From NCBI RefSeq assembly GCF_904846185.1, contig NZ_CAJGZQ010000003.1:145954-209953 (forward strand): a DNA stretch of 64,000 nucleotides, read 5' to 3'. The notes under the pieces are model-generated. The model saw only the letters and a program-made list of their open reading frames with translations. It had not been told where the DNA came from and ran no database searches. This stretch comes from Psychrobacter immobilis (GTDB lineage: Bacteria; Pseudomonadota; Gammaproteobacteria; Pseudomonadales; Moraxellaceae). The first letter of the stretch is position 1. Each line of letters opens with the position of its first letter. The position numbers were made by a program, and so were the translations under genes. Below, piece after piece: positions 9,153-19,762 of the stretch.

Positions 9153-10157
9153 TTAATGCAAAGAGGCTACTACTAATCTTTCATCAATATAGTCTGTTAG
9201 TTTTTGTGCTAAATCCGCTGGACTGCCAATAAAACCACAATACCCTGAATCAATAATCGCCTGAGGTTGACTTGGGCAAGCGCTTAAGCTGGGATCTTGC
9301 ACCCACAATTGACTGTTGTTTTCTTGAATGAGATCCAGATACTGCGAGCCATCATTACCCATACCAGAAAATATAATATTGATAAGCTCGCTACCATAAA
9401 CGTCACTGGTGTTTTTGAGAATCTGACCAATCGCGGGCTTATACTCACCCTCCCAAGCTTGCTCTAGCAATATGACTCGACCGGTAGAGTCACAAACAAT
9501 CTGTTTATCAATAGGAGCTATAAGACACTGGCCTGCTCTTAAACGCTGCGAAGAAGTAATCACCTGACAATGCCAGTCATTATGGCGATTCAGGATGCGT
9601 GGCAGTGTGCCAATCATCGTTTTATTAAAATGGTGCGCCAGTAAAATACATACCGGTAGCGTCGCCGACAAGTTATCCAAAAATTCTTTTATAGCACTCG
9701 GCCCGCCCATAGAAGCACCCAAAAATACTACGTAGCGCCAGTCTGCATCAGCATTATCAGGTTTGTGCACGGGTGCATCCATTAAAACGGGTAATGCCAA
9801 CATATGTGCCAGCTTACGCTTTAATTTGCGCTGCCATTTGGCATATTGCGGCGCTTCATTTAGATAAGGTGCTTGACTAAAACCCACTAACACCGCAGCA
9901 GGTTTAGATGCCGTAGTCGCGGCTACCACACTGTCGTCGTAATCACTATCTATTAGCCAGATGTCAATCGAGGTATCAGAGCTCCCCTGTTTTTCTTGCA
10001 GTTGCGCCCGTGACATACAGCCAACAAGGCTAAAACCACAACTGCGTACAGTATCTGAAAAGGCCATACGCTGATGATGGTCTTCTGCCACTACCATCAC
10101 CTTAATATCGTCCTTGTTTTTTCCTCTTAGCGCCAAAACACGTGCATTATCCTTCAT
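9153..10157 (-). CDS. chpB: Protein-glutamate methylesterase ChpB (CheB-like)
   Basis: 334 residues. The C-terminal half is a CheB methylesterase domain: LGASMGGPSAIKEFL contains the catalytic serine, LLAHHF the catalytic histidine region, and FSGMGNDG the aspartate region. The N-terminal half has a receiver-like layout (MVVAEDHHQRMAFS, then WLIDSDYD) but is degenerate compared with a normal REC domain. ChpB removes methyl groups from the PilJ receptor, opposing PilK. Its start codon overlaps the end of chpA by 11 bp, so translation is probably coupled. Confidence 0.9.
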   Translation of the reverse strand: MKDNARVLALRGKNKDDIKVMVVAEDHHQRMAFSDTVRSCGFSLVGCMSRAQLQEKQGSSDTSIDIWLIDSDYDDSVVAATTASKPAAVLVGFSQAPYLNEAPQYAKWQRKLKRKLAHMLALPVLMDAPVHKPDNADADWRYVVFLGASMGGPSAIKEFLDNLSATLPVCILLAHHFNKTMIGTLPRILNRHNDWHCQVITSSQRLRAGQCLIAPIDKQIVCDSTGRVILLEQAWEGEYKPAIGQILKNTSDVYGSELINIIFSGMGNDGSQYLDLIQENNSQLWVQDPSLSACPSQPQAIIDSGYCGFIGSPADLAQKLTDYIDERLVVASLH

Positions 10158-13100
10158 AGGTTAAGCTGACCTTTTGACCCAGTATGTGCTGGATTTTATT
10201 AAGTAGCTCTTGCTCTTGGAATGGCTTACCCATGTAATCATTCACACCAATCTCCAGTGCACGCTCACGATGCTTTTCACCTGTACGTGATGTGATCATG
10301 ATGATTGGGATATGTTGTAAGCGCTTGCTGTGTCTCACTTGAGTAGCCACCTCGAAACCATCCATGCGTGGCATCTCAATGTCGAGCAATATCATGTCTG
10401 GTATCATGTCTTGTAATATCTCAATCGCATCGATACCATCTTTTGCCACCGCCACAGTAAACCCTTGGCGTTCTAAGAAACGTGACGTCACTTTACGTAC
10501 GGTAACAGAGTCATCAACCACTAAAATAGTAGACTTAAACTCTAAACGACTCCGTTTAGAATCAGCAGATTGCGAGATATTTTTGACCAACTGCGCATTA
10601 CGCATCAAAGCAATCAGGTCTAAGATAAGCATTACTGAACCATCGCCCATGATAGTCGCTGCTGAAATACCTGGTAGATTCGATAACTGTTGTCCTAGAG
10701 GTTTGACCACGACTTCAATACGTGACCCTGCAATCTGATCAACCTGCAATGCAATATTCTGTCCGCTACGATTCTTAATGATAATGAGTGGCAAACTGGT
10801 ATTGGTATTAACGACCAGCTCATTCAGTTCGTTGCCTGACAAAATCTCATTTAAATAACGCACTCGATAATCAACATCTTCAAAGTTTAACGTTGCATCA
10901 CCTGACTGATAATAGTCATAAAGCTTCTCTGGATTAATCCGTACCACACGCTCAATCTGTACCAAAGGTATAGCATAATAACGATCCGCGGCACGCACAA
11001 CCAATGCATCAGATACCGCAACCGTCAGTGGTAAGCGCATCGTAAAGCGTGAGCCTTTGCCCAACTCTGAGACAACCGATACAGCACCACCTAATTGACG
11101 AATCTCGCTGATGACCACGTCCATGCCCACGCCACGTCCAGAAATCTGCGTCACTTGCTTACTGGTACTCAATCCAGCATGGAAAATATACTGCATGATA
11201 TCAAGATCAGTTAGGCTATTATCATTTGCATCAATCAAGCCTTGAGAAATGGCTTTATTACGAACGGCTTCTACATCGATGCCGCGACCGTCATCTATTA
11301 ACTGAATGACAATCTCACTACCTTCTCGATTTACCTCAAGAGTAATACGCCCACTACGCTCTTTACCTGCTTTTAAACGCGTTGAGGTATTTTCGATACC
11401 ATGATCGACGGCGTTACGGAGCATATGTTCAAGCGGTGAAGTGATGCGCTCTAGAATGGTTCTATCCATCTCATCATCGGCATTGATGATCGTTAATTCA
11501 ACAGATTTATTCAGCTCATTGGCAGTTTGTCGTACGATACGCTCAAGACGTGGCGTTAAGCGCGTAAACGGCACCATGCGCGAATTCATAAGCCCATCTT
11601 GTAACTCGGTCTGTGTACGAGACAGCTGTAATAAAAGGCTTTCACTGTCTCGTGTTTTTTCTAATAGAGTATGATTAATATCAATCAAATCTGAGGCTGA
11701 CTCTGTCAAAGATTTGGATAACTGATTTAAAGAAGAATATTGATCCATCTCTAGAGGGTCGAACCCTTCGTGATTAATCAGCTCATCGTCTATCTGCGAC
11801 AAGATCTGCGCCTCAAGCTCGATTTCCATTCGGCGTAACTGATCAGCCAAGCGCTGTACCGTAATACCCATATCTTCGATACTATTGGTCAAGCTACTCA
11901 TGCCCATATCGATACGAGCACGGTTGATGGCTGACTCACCAGACAGGTTAATCATATGCTCGATCAAACCACCTGAGATACGAATCATCTCGTTATTATT
12001 GGCACTCTGATCTTCCTCACCCGTACTGCTGAGCATAGAGGGCATCTCGCTAATATCTTTTGCCAGATACTGTGAGTCTTGCTGCTCTCTAGCAATAAAG
12101 AGCGCTTCATGCTGCGATTGTAGGGATTCTTTAGGGATTTGCTTTAAGCTGTCAGGATTTTTACTAAATTGCTGCAATGCCTCAATCAATAGCGCAGGCG
12201 TCGGTGGATTGACATGTTGTCTAAGGATAGAGATCGCATCAGCAAGCCAGTCATGACTGGCAACCAGCAACTCCAATACTTTTTTGGTAGCAGGACGACG
12301 ATTATCTACAAAATCTGTATAAACCGATTCCATTTCATGTGCCAGATCAGCGATACCAGCTGCGGTGACCATTCGTGCGCCACCTTTGATGGTATGCAAA
12401 TCACGCTGCAATGCCTGTAATGCTGTTGTGTTATTGGTATCTTTTAAGAACAGTTGCAGATACTTATTACGATTGGTGAGCTCCTCAGCCTCTTCTAAAA
12501 ACACCGACAATATATCAGGATCTGGCAAACCATTCGCCCATGACTGTTTAATCATCATGTCTAGGCTCAAGGTATCAGATACGTCAGCGCTGAGGTGAGC
12601 GTTGTTAGTCACCCTGCTTTGTGCTTCAGGTTCGAAGTGAGTTTTCGGAATAGGTATGATTAGCTCTACCGTTTCTGGCAAGGCTTGGGCTTTTACAAAC
12701 TGTTGTAGTTGCTCAATCAGCGCTGAGGCAAAAAATGATTTTTTATGATTTACGATATGCAGTACTTGCAACGACATTGTGTCTTGCACTATTTGCATTA
12801 TTTCAAGCCATTGTGCTGTCGGTATTCTTCTATTTTCTACGAATGCTTCATAGACACTTTCAGCTTCATGGGTCAGATCACCAATACTACGAATACCTGC
12901 CATTCGCGCACCACCTTTGATAGTGTGCAGATGGCGCTGTAAAACTTTTAGCGCATTTATATTGCTGATATCAGTACGCCACTTATTAAAACTCTCATCC
13001 AGCGCGGCATCGAGCTCTTGAGCTTCTTCTAAAAATATCTCTAATAGCTCAGCATCAGTATCAATAGATTCAAGCTGTAGTTCAGGTGCTGCAACGGCTC

Positions 13101-16100
13101 TCACGACAAAGATACCCTCATCACCATGGCTATCATCGTCTTGGTAAATACGTTGTAGATCTTCAATAACTTGTTGGTCAATCTTCAATGACGTGCTACC
13201 AGCCAATGCATCGAACAAACCAACCAGTTGAGCATGACCAGCGTGTAAAACCGACTGGGTATCGATATTTCTTACCGTATCAATATTATCACTCAAATAG
13301 GCATAAGCGTGACCCAACTCATTGAGAATAGAGGTGAATTTTGGAAACGCTTCTGCTTTATTGGCTAAGTAAGCTATTTGCGATATTTGCTGCGATATAT
13401 AGCCCTGAACATGTGCTGTCTCAGAGTGATTAAGTGCGTCATCTAATTCCCACTCAGCATCCAATAGTTCATCAATATTACTGTCTAACAACTGCTCTAT
13501 CGTTGGTTTGTTATCAGCCGTGACCTTATCATCGCTAATGACGTATTGCTCACCAAGCATGGCTTGCAATGAGGCTATGTCTTGCTGACTTTGTGCATCT
13601 TCGATCGATATATTTTGCGGCTGAACGTTTTGCTTGTAGTTGTTTAAATAACCGTCCATTAGCGTAGCAGACTTCGCCAATGCTTCTAGATGTTGAGCAT
13701 TCATGGCAGTATCTTGCTGCTGTAGTAACTCTAAGCTATGCTCTATCGTTGCGCTAACCTCGCTGATCGCTGCTAAAGCGCTAGAACCTGAAGCCCCTCG
13801 CAAGGTATGAAATGCGCGTACAATCTCATCCGTCACTTCAATATAAGACTGATCTTGATGCTCATCAACGAATTGGTCAATATCTTGCCACAGTCCTTCT
13901 GCTTCGTCGATAAAAATCTCACAAAACATTTTTTCTTCTTCGCTTTGCGGTGCTAAATAAATAGGCGCTTCTGCTATCATTTCATTGACAGAATTAATCG
14001 TCTGCAGCGTGGTATCTATCGCTGTATTAAGATTATCTTGGGTCGGGCTATGCTCATCAATAGCAGACGATAGTACTGACGCTTGGATGGTCTCATCCTC
14101 AGAACTATTTGATGCTTGCTCATACAAGGCAGAATAGCTAAATTCGTCCCCTTGCTGTTTGCTATAAGCATTGGCGCATGCGATCCATAAAGGCACCATC
14201 GCTGGATAATTTTGGCTGTCATTTTCAAATACTGTTAGCATCGCAGGATAGGCAGCTAGCACATCGGCAATAAGCTGACGCATATCTGCTGAGACAGCCA
14301 CACTATGATCCAAAATGCGATTAAGCATATTTTCTATAGCCCAAGCCAGCTCAGCCGTATAATTTGCACCGACCATACGACCGGAACCTTTTAAGGTATG
14401 GAACCCACGACGAATATCCACCAATCCGCTTAAGTCAGCTGGCAATAATCGCCAATCTTCATATAAAGGTACAATCTCAGCCAATACTTCGTCAGCTTCT
14501 TCTAAAAATATCTCTTTAATATCAGGATCGGCATCATGAGCATCTGCCGCTAGCTGCTCAGTTTCTTGCATAAAGGGTTTGAGTATCGCTGGAATATCAA
14601 TAGCAGATAAGGAAGCAACAGCAGTGCTCTTCGTACTATCAGCAGTTGTCTCGTTTGACTCATTGCTCATGTCGAGAGCAGTTAGCAGTTCAGCATCATC
14701 ATCAAATGGATGCGATAGTTCTAATGCTGAGTCTGAATCAGCAGTGACAGCATCTAATATGGTCAGCCCAGCATTGATAGGTTGCTGTGTCATGAGATTA
14801 TGGCTTTGTAGAATAGTAATAGCAGGATCAAAGCTTGGAGATTGTTGCGCTTCAAAATCTATCACTAATGCTGGTAGCCGTTTTGCCGTATCCATCACCA
14901 GATTTACGACGTCATCTGTAACAGGCAGCGTTTTATCTAACAGACGATTGAGCAGATTTTCGATCGACCATGCCATCTCGCTGATGCTAAAAGCCCCAAC
15001 CATACGTCCTGAGCCTTTTAAAGTATGGAACCCTCTACGCACCTCAGTGAGTGGGGTTAAATCCTTTGAATCTTGCTGCCAAATAGGTAAAAAGTCTTCT
15101 AAATCAGCAATGACTTCCGTCACCTCTTCGATAAAGATGTCACGAATCTCTGCGTCCATCTCAAAATTATCAGGCTTAACTTGTTCACGAGCACGCGTTA
15201 ATGCGTCACTCTCCGTACTATCACCATCAGCCGTGTCTTGCCCTACCACACGCTCATTATCTACATCAGTCAAAGCTTGGTTAGCAACATCATTTTGACT
15301 ACTAGCAGGAGCAATCTCGCCACTATCATCATAACGCAATACGTTGGTCGCTACGGATTTTTGGGTAAGGAAAGTGTCTTTAATGGTCTCTGGCGATGCA
15401 ATATAGTGAGTAAGAAGTTGGGCGGCAGTCGCAGTATACTCATTTGCCCGCATTAATAGCTGCTGGTCAAAAACCTGCTGTGCAAGGTAATCAAGCAACA
15501 ATTCAATAGACGTTAGCCCTTCAGCCAATGCCTGAGTCACATCCCAACTGAGTACGTCAATCTCATGAATGGTCAATTGTGTAAATATGCTTGACATATC
15601 ATTCATGGTTTGACGAATTGATGGCAATCCCATGTCGGCAAAAGCATCACCAATATCGGTAAAATCAGCAGCAATGGGCAGTAAGTCAATGTCTTGACGC
15701 TGTACATATTCATGGAAGCTTTGTTTGACATCTTCTACCGCGATGCGCAGCTCACGTAAACTTCCACCAACAGAAGCCGTCGCAGGACTTTCTTCCGACT
15801 GCGTTTCAATATCTTCAAACGTTGCAGACAATGCCGTAAAAGAAGCGGCGTCCCCTATTTTGAGAGATATCGTCTGTTCGGTATGATAGATAGCGTTATA
15901 TAGCTCTTGAAGCTGACGCTCAATCTGCCATTGTTCTTGCGCAAATCCTGTTTCTGATGATAGAGCCTGCTCTATGTCTGTAACAATTGCATGTATTTGC
16001 GACACGTAATAAGTCCAACCTCGACCTTCGAGTTGACTTTGTATTTTCTGTAAAGGAACGAGAAGTGTGTCTGGCTTATCCAAAGTAAAGATAAGTGTCT

Positions 16101-17055
16101 CAAGCTCACTGAGTATACGTGGTAAAAAACGTGGTCCCGTTGACGACGTTTGCGACAAATCATTTAGGAGTGACTGAGTGCGCTTGCTACTTTGAGCAAG
16201 GCTATTTAGTTCGATATACACTCTTATGATTAAGCTTCGAATAACGCTTGATGACAACTCAGCTTGCTGAGTGCGAGACTCTATTACTTGATCCAGCTGA
16301 CTTAGCAATGACGCATAATGCTCAGGTAATGGGGTATCATTATGAGCAAGGTCATTTAGCCACAGTTCCGTTAAGTACCAAAGGCGTTGTAAGTCATCAT
16401 GTTGAGTGGTCTGCCATAAGTATTGGCTGACTCTTTCTAGTGTAGTCAATAAGGACGGTTGATTGGTATTGGCACTCAATAACGCTTGTACTTGCTGTCG
16501 CCAAACCAGTAATAATTGTTGATAGTGATAATCAGCTAAATGCGTCGCCGTTCTATTCGCCGGCATCATCACTTCGATGCTATTGATACCGTCGATAATA
16601 TGATCATCGATAGCATGATTATTTAGATTCTTATGCTGAGTATTCGCCAAGCTGACCGAGATATCTGGTGCTATCCCTAGTTTCGCTAGTGCTTGAGTAA
16701 GCTCCTCAGCAGCATTATCAATTAAAACGGTGTTGTGATTACCCATACCTGCGTATTGATTCAACTCACGCTGTAGCAAGCGATGAGAAAACTGACCAAT
16801 GCGGCGGTCGTTAGCAGAAATACTATCGCGACTGCTAACGTCTGCCAGCAAGCTCAGTTTATTGGCAAGATCTGCTAATAAATTAAGGCGAATCATCGTT
16901 AGCGCGCCACCAACCTGATGATAATGTTGCACCATCTGCTCGTAATCAGTGCTATCAGCGTCTAACTGCCAGCCATCAGATATCTGTGATAATTGCTGAT
17001 TAAACAGTGGTAATAACCACTCAAGCGTCACTATGTCATTGGGCTGGTTTTTCAT
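10147..17055 (-). CDS. chpA: Chemosensory hybrid histidine kinase ChpA with five histidine phosphotransfer domains
   Basis: 2302 residues, in the size range of P. aeruginosa ChpA. The first about 600 residues are helical without a clear phosphorylatable His. Five HPt motifs follow: HTLKGSGRMVG near 675 and 885, HTLRGASG near 1081, and HTIKGGARM near 1377 and 1552. A CheA-type kinase core has its N-box (LRNAVDHGIE) near 1880 and GRGVGMDVV. A CheW-like domain and a C-terminal receiver (phosphoacceptor Asp near 2223 in LLDIEMPRMDG) complete it. ChpA relays PilJ signals to PilG and PilH to control twitching and cAMP. The start has AGGA about 7 nt upstream; pilK precedes it by 30 bp. Confidence 0.97.
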   Translation of the reverse strand: MKNQPNDIVTLEWLLPLFNQQLSQISDGWQLDADSTDYEQMVQHYHQVGGALTMIRLNLLADLANKLSLLADVSSRDSISANDRRIGQFSHRLLQRELNQYAGMGNHNTVLIDNAAEELTQALAKLGIAPDISVSLANTQHKNLNNHAIDDHIIDGINSIEVMMPANRTATHLADYHYQQLLLVWRQQVQALLSANTNQPSLLTTLERVSQYLWQTTQHDDLQRLWYLTELWLNDLAHNDTPLPEHYASLLSQLDQVIESRTQQAELSSSVIRSLIIRVYIELNSLAQSSKRTQSLLNDLSQTSSTGPRFLPRILSELETLIFTLDKPDTLLVPLQKIQSQLEGRGWTYYVSQIHAIVTDIEQALSSETGFAQEQWQIERQLQELYNAIYHTEQTISLKIGDAASFTALSATFEDIETQSEESPATASVGGSLRELRIAVEDVKQSFHEYVQRQDIDLLPIAADFTDIGDAFADMGLPSIRQTMNDMSSIFTQLTIHEIDVLSWDVTQALAEGLTSIELLLDYLAQQVFDQQLLMRANEYTATAAQLLTHYIASPETIKDTFLTQKSVATNVLRYDDSGEIAPASSQNDVANQALTDVDNERVVGQDTADGDSTESDALTRAREQVKPDNFEMDAEIRDIFIEEVTEVIADLEDFLPIWQQDSKDLTPLTEVRRGFHTLKGSGRMVGAFSISEMAWSIENLLNRLLDKTLPVTDDVVNLVMDTAKRLPALVIDFEAQQSPSFDPAITILQSHNLMTQQPINAGLTILDAVTADSDSALELSHPFDDDAELLTALDMSNESNETTADSTKSTAVASLSAIDIPAILKPFMQETEQLAADAHDADPDIKEIFLEEADEVLAEIVPLYEDWRLLPADLSGLVDIRRGFHTLKGSGRMVGANYTAELAWAIENMLNRILDHSVAVSADMRQLIADVLAAYPAMLTVFENDSQNYPAMVPLWIACANAYSKQQGDEFSYSALYEQASNSSEDETIQASVLSSAIDEHSPTQDNLNTAIDTTLQTINSVNEMIAEAPIYLAPQSEEEKMFCEIFIDEAEGLWQDIDQFVDEHQDQSYIEVTDEIVRAFHTLRGASGSSALAAISEVSATIEHSLELLQQQDTAMNAQHLEALAKSATLMDGYLNNYKQNVQPQNISIEDAQSQQDIASLQAMLGEQYVISDDKVTADNKPTIEQLLDSNIDELLDAEWELDDALNHSETAHVQGYISQQISQIAYLANKAEAFPKFTSILNELGHAYAYLSDNIDTVRNIDTQSVLHAGHAQLVGLFDALAGSTSLKIDQQVIEDLQRIYQDDDSHGDEGIFVVRAVAAPELQLESIDTDAELLEIFLEEAQELDAALDESFNKWRTDISNINALKVLQRHLHTIKGGARMAGIRSIGDLTHEAESVYEAFVENRRIPTAQWLEIMQIVQDTMSLQVLHIVNHKKSFFASALIEQLQQFVKAQALPETVELIIPIPKTHFEPEAQSRVTNNAHLSADVSDTLSLDMMIKQSWANGLPDPDILSVFLEEAEELTNRNKYLQLFLKDTNNTTALQALQRDLHTIKGGARMVTAAGIADLAHEMESVYTDFVDNRRPATKKVLELLVASHDWLADAISILRQHVNPPTPALLIEALQQFSKNPDSLKQIPKESLQSQHEALFIAREQQDSQYLAKDISEMPSMLSSTGEEDQSANNNEMIRISGGLIEHMINLSGESAINRARIDMGMSSLTNSIEDMGITVQRLADQLRRMEIELEAQILSQIDDELINHEGFDPLEMDQYSSLNQLSKSLTESASDLIDINHTLLEKTRDSESLLLQLSRTQTELQDGLMNSRMVPFTRLTPRLERIVRQTANELNKSVELTIINADDEMDRTILERITSPLEHMLRNAVDHGIENTSTRLKAGKERSGRITLEVNREGSEIVIQLIDDGRGIDVEAVRNKAISQGLIDANDNSLTDLDIMQYIFHAGLSTSKQVTQISGRGVGMDVVISEIRQLGGAVSVVSELGKGSRFTMRLPLTVAVSDALVVRAADRYYAIPLVQIERVVRINPEKLYDYYQSGDATLNFEDVDYRVRYLNEILSGNELNELVVNTNTSLPLIIIKNRSGQNIALQVDQIAGSRIEVVVKPLGQQLSNLPGISAATIMGDGSVMLILDLIALMRNAQLVKNISQSADSKRSRLEFKSTILVVDDSVTVRKVTSRFLERQGFTVAVAKDGIDAIEILQDMIPDMILLDIEMPRMDGFEVATQVRHSKRLQHIPIIMITSRTGEKHRERALEIGVNDYMGKPFQEQELLNKIQHILGQKVSLTYEG

Positions 17056-17085
17056 AGGGTTATCCTAACTTGTCTAGGCACTAAT

Positions 17086-18078
17086 CTAGACATTAATTTT
17101 TTGCCACACATTAACCTGTGGGTGCGCAATACGGCGCATATTTGAAGGACGCCAAAACAACGCCTCACCTGGAGCCAATATAATATATCCACCTAACGCA
17201 CACTGCTCTGATAGCCTTGCCAAAATATCACGCTGATCAAACTTGCGAAAATATAGCAGCATATTTTGACAGATAATGACATGCTGAAGGTGCGAAGTGG
17301 GTGGTTTTTGCTCAATAATATTGTGTAAAGCGAAGCTAACATAGCGTCGTAACGTTGACGCAATCTGCCAGTCTGCCTGAGTGCCAGTCATCGTCTTTTT
17401 TGCGGTAGACACCTTATAAAAATGCGATTGACTGATATCACACTTAGCTCGCAATGACTGAACGAACTGCTGGCACAGGTCTGGAATTAACGTCTGCTGC
17501 CGCTTATCATACTGCCCTAGTCGTGCTTTTGTAATGGCTTGTTGGCTAACATCTGTACCCAATATCGTATAATTAATCAATTGTTCAGAAGCCAAGCTCA
17601 TCGCCAATGACCATGTTTCTTGCCCACTGGCACAACCAACACTCCAAATGCGAAATAAATCATTAGCATCATTGTTGTGACCACGATCAGTACTAGTGGC
17701 AGTAAGCTGCTGGCGCTGATGCTGTAATGCACACTTTGTGACAAAATCGATAGAAGGCATATGGCGAAAAAAACGACTTTCGTGAATCAGTACTTTATCC
17801 AATAACTGCTGGCGTACTTCATCATTTTTTGGTAGTTGACACCACAGCTTTCCAACTGTCAATCCATGTGATAATGCCGTGTGTTCAATCGCATTTATCA
17901 ACCATTGCAGCTGGACATTGGGTAGAACGAAACCAATCTCTTGTTCTATATATCGCTGCCACTGCTGCACATCAAAACTGTCTGTCTGCAGCAAACCCTT
18001 AATCAACGAGGGTTTGACTGCTTTGATGGAATTGCTGTCTGGTTGAGTAAAATTATTCACGTCACCTGCTATAGTCAC
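17086..18078 (-). CDS. pilK: Chemotaxis methyltransferase PilK (CheR-like)
   Basis: 330 residues starting at a GTG. The CheR fold is clear: HESRFFRHMP for the N-terminal domain, IWSVGCASGQETWSLAM for S-adenosylmethionine binding (about residues 147-163), LGTDVSQQAI, and ICQNMLLYF. It methylates glutamates on the PilJ receptor. It lies between pilJ and chpA, as in P. aeruginosa. No strong Shine-Dalgarno is visible, so the start could be a few codons off. Confidence 0.93.
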   Translation of the reverse strand: MTIAGDVNNFTQPDSNSIKAVKPSLIKGLLQTDSFDVQQWQRYIEQEIGFVLPNVQLQWLINAIEHTALSHGLTVGKLWCQLPKNDEVRQQLLDKVLIHESRFFRHMPSIDFVTKCALQHQRQQLTATSTDRGHNNDANDLFRIWSVGCASGQETWSLAMSLASEQLINYTILGTDVSQQAITKARLGQYDKRQQTLIPDLCQQFVQSLRAKCDISQSHFYKVSTAKKTMTGTQADWQIASTLRRYVSFALHNIIEQKPPTSHLQHVIICQNMLLYFRKFDQRDILARLSEQCALGGYIILAPGEALFWRPSNMRRIAHPQVNVWQKINV

Positions 18079-18172
18079 TGCTGCAAATCATCGTATCTGC
18101 ACAGTATATTATTAACACATTAATTTAAAAACGGTCAGTGGTCTAACACCTACTTGACGTTAACACTTGTCA

Positions 18173-19585
18173 TTACACATTTGCTGATAACGCTTCTTCG
18201 GTATCCAACATCTCATTTTCTAGTAGCTCATCATCGTTTGATACTTTAAAACCAGTGACTGACTCTTGCAATGCTGCAGCCATTTCGCTCAGCTCACCAA
18301 TAGAGCGCGCGGTTGCCATTGTGCCAGAAGAGGTTTGTGAGGTAATATCTTGAATAATATTCATCGTATGAGAGATGTGACCAGCAGATTCTGCCTGCTG
18401 CAAAGCGGCGTTTGAGATGTTTTGAATCAAGTCAGCCAAGGTACTAGAAACGCTCTGCACTTCTTCTAGGGCTTCACCAGCATCTTTTGCCAAACGTGCA
18501 CCGCGCACAACTTCAGAGGTCGTCGATTCCATTGACATAACTGCTTCGTTGGTATCTGCCTGAATGGTTTTTACCAAGGTTTCAATCTGTTTGGTAGCGT
18601 TAGCTGAACGCTCAGCAAGACGTTGGACTTCATCAGCAACGACTGCAAAGCCTCGACCAGCCTCACCTGCCATCGATGCCTGAATAGCAGCATTCAATGC
18701 CAAAACGTTGGTCTGGTCAGCAATATCATTAATCAAACCAACGATATCACCAATTTCTTGCGAAGACTCACCCAGACGCTTAATACGTTTTGAGGTCTCT
18801 TGAATCTGATCACGAATCACGTTCATACCTTCAATAGAGCGCTGTACAACTTCCGCTCCATTATGAGAGATAGCTACTGAGCGCTGAGCAACGGTCGCTG
18901 ATTCTGAAGCGTTGTTCGAAACTTGGTCAATCGATACTGTCATCTCATTAATAGCCGCTGATACACCAGCAATTTCTTGTGCTTGGTGCTCAGACGCTTC
19001 AGCAAGTTCGACTGCATTCATCTGTGTTTGGTCTGAAGACTGCGAAACGCGGTCAGCCGTGTTGTTAATAACCAAAACCAATTGACGTAATTGGTCAATC
19101 GCAAAGTTTACTGAGTCAGCAATTGCCCCAGTAAAATCTTCTGATACGGTGGCATTAACCGTCAAATCACCTTCTGCTAAATCACCCAATTCATCAAGTA
19201 AACGTAGAATAGCAATCTGGTTACGTTCGTTTTCTTCTTGAATTTGACGCGCTCGCTCAGATTCCGCTTCTGCTTCCTGACGACGACGCAAGGTTTCTTT
19301 TTCAATGAGTAGACGCTCTGATCCCCCACGCTGCTTCAGTAACTGATACAGAGCAAAGAGGATGCCTAATACCCCTACGACAAATATAATCGCTGGTAAA
19401 GTAACGGATTGATTAAAATCAGCCAAGTACTGACTTACTGACGATAACGAATTGACCAGCCAAATCAGGCAGGCCACACTTATTAGCACAAAAAACCCTA
19501 ACAATAACTTCCACTTGCTATTAGCGTCCTTGCCATCTGTTGTATTGGTCGTACCAGCTACAGGTTTCTTTATAACATCACTCAT
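18173..19585 (-). CDS. pilJ: Type IV pilus methyl-accepting protein PilJ, short form lacking the periplasmic domain
   Basis: 470 residues from the ATG at 19585, with AAAGGA 9 nt upstream; an in-frame TTG at 19603 lies over that site. Two transmembrane helices (about 25-47 and 62-83) are separated by only about 15 residues, so no periplasmic ligand domain exists. A cytoplasmic coiled coil (about 90-130), a HAMP-like stretch and a complete MCP signalling domain follow, with the conserved tip [23 protein letters not shown] split over about residues 310-335. P. aeruginosa PilJ is about 680 residues and has a large periplasmic region. Position before pilK and chpA fixes the identity. Confidence 0.92.
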   Translation of the reverse strand: MSDVIKKPVAGTTNTTDGKDANSKWKLLLGFFVLISVACLIWLVNSLSSVSQYLADFNQSVTLPAIIFVVGVLGILFALYQLLKQRGGSERLLIEKETLRRRQEAEAESERARQIQEENERNQIAILRLLDELGDLAEGDLTVNATVSEDFTGAIADSVNFAIDQLRQLVLVINNTADRVSQSSDQTQMNAVELAEASEHQAQEIAGVSAAINEMTVSIDQVSNNASESATVAQRSVAISHNGAEVVQRSIEGMNVIRDQIQETSKRIKRLGESSQEIGDIVGLINDIADQTNVLALNAAIQASMAGEAGRGFAVVADEVQRLAERSANATKQIETLVKTIQADTNEAVMSMESTTSEVVRGARLAKDAGEALEEVQSVSSTLADLIQNISNAALQQAESAGHISHTMNIIQDITSQTSSGTMATARSIGELSEMAAALQESVTGFKVSNDDELLENEMLDTEEALSANV

Positions 19586-19762
19586 CGTACGTATTCCTTT
19601 CAAACAATCATCAAAGTCTCATCGTGACTGACTTTGACAATCTTATTGTTATAAAAACAACAGTGATTAGCAAAGCCTGTATGAATACTGACACCCAACC
19701 GTATCATGTCATTCGCTATTATTTCGTCATCGTTATAGCAGCCAGATAGCTGTTATCGACTG

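Noticed and set aside
14579..15298. 239-codon open frame on the plus strand inside chpA
   Set aside because: It is antisense to the conserved HPt region of chpA, has no ribosome site, and its Ser/Val-rich composition is a mirror of the coding strand.
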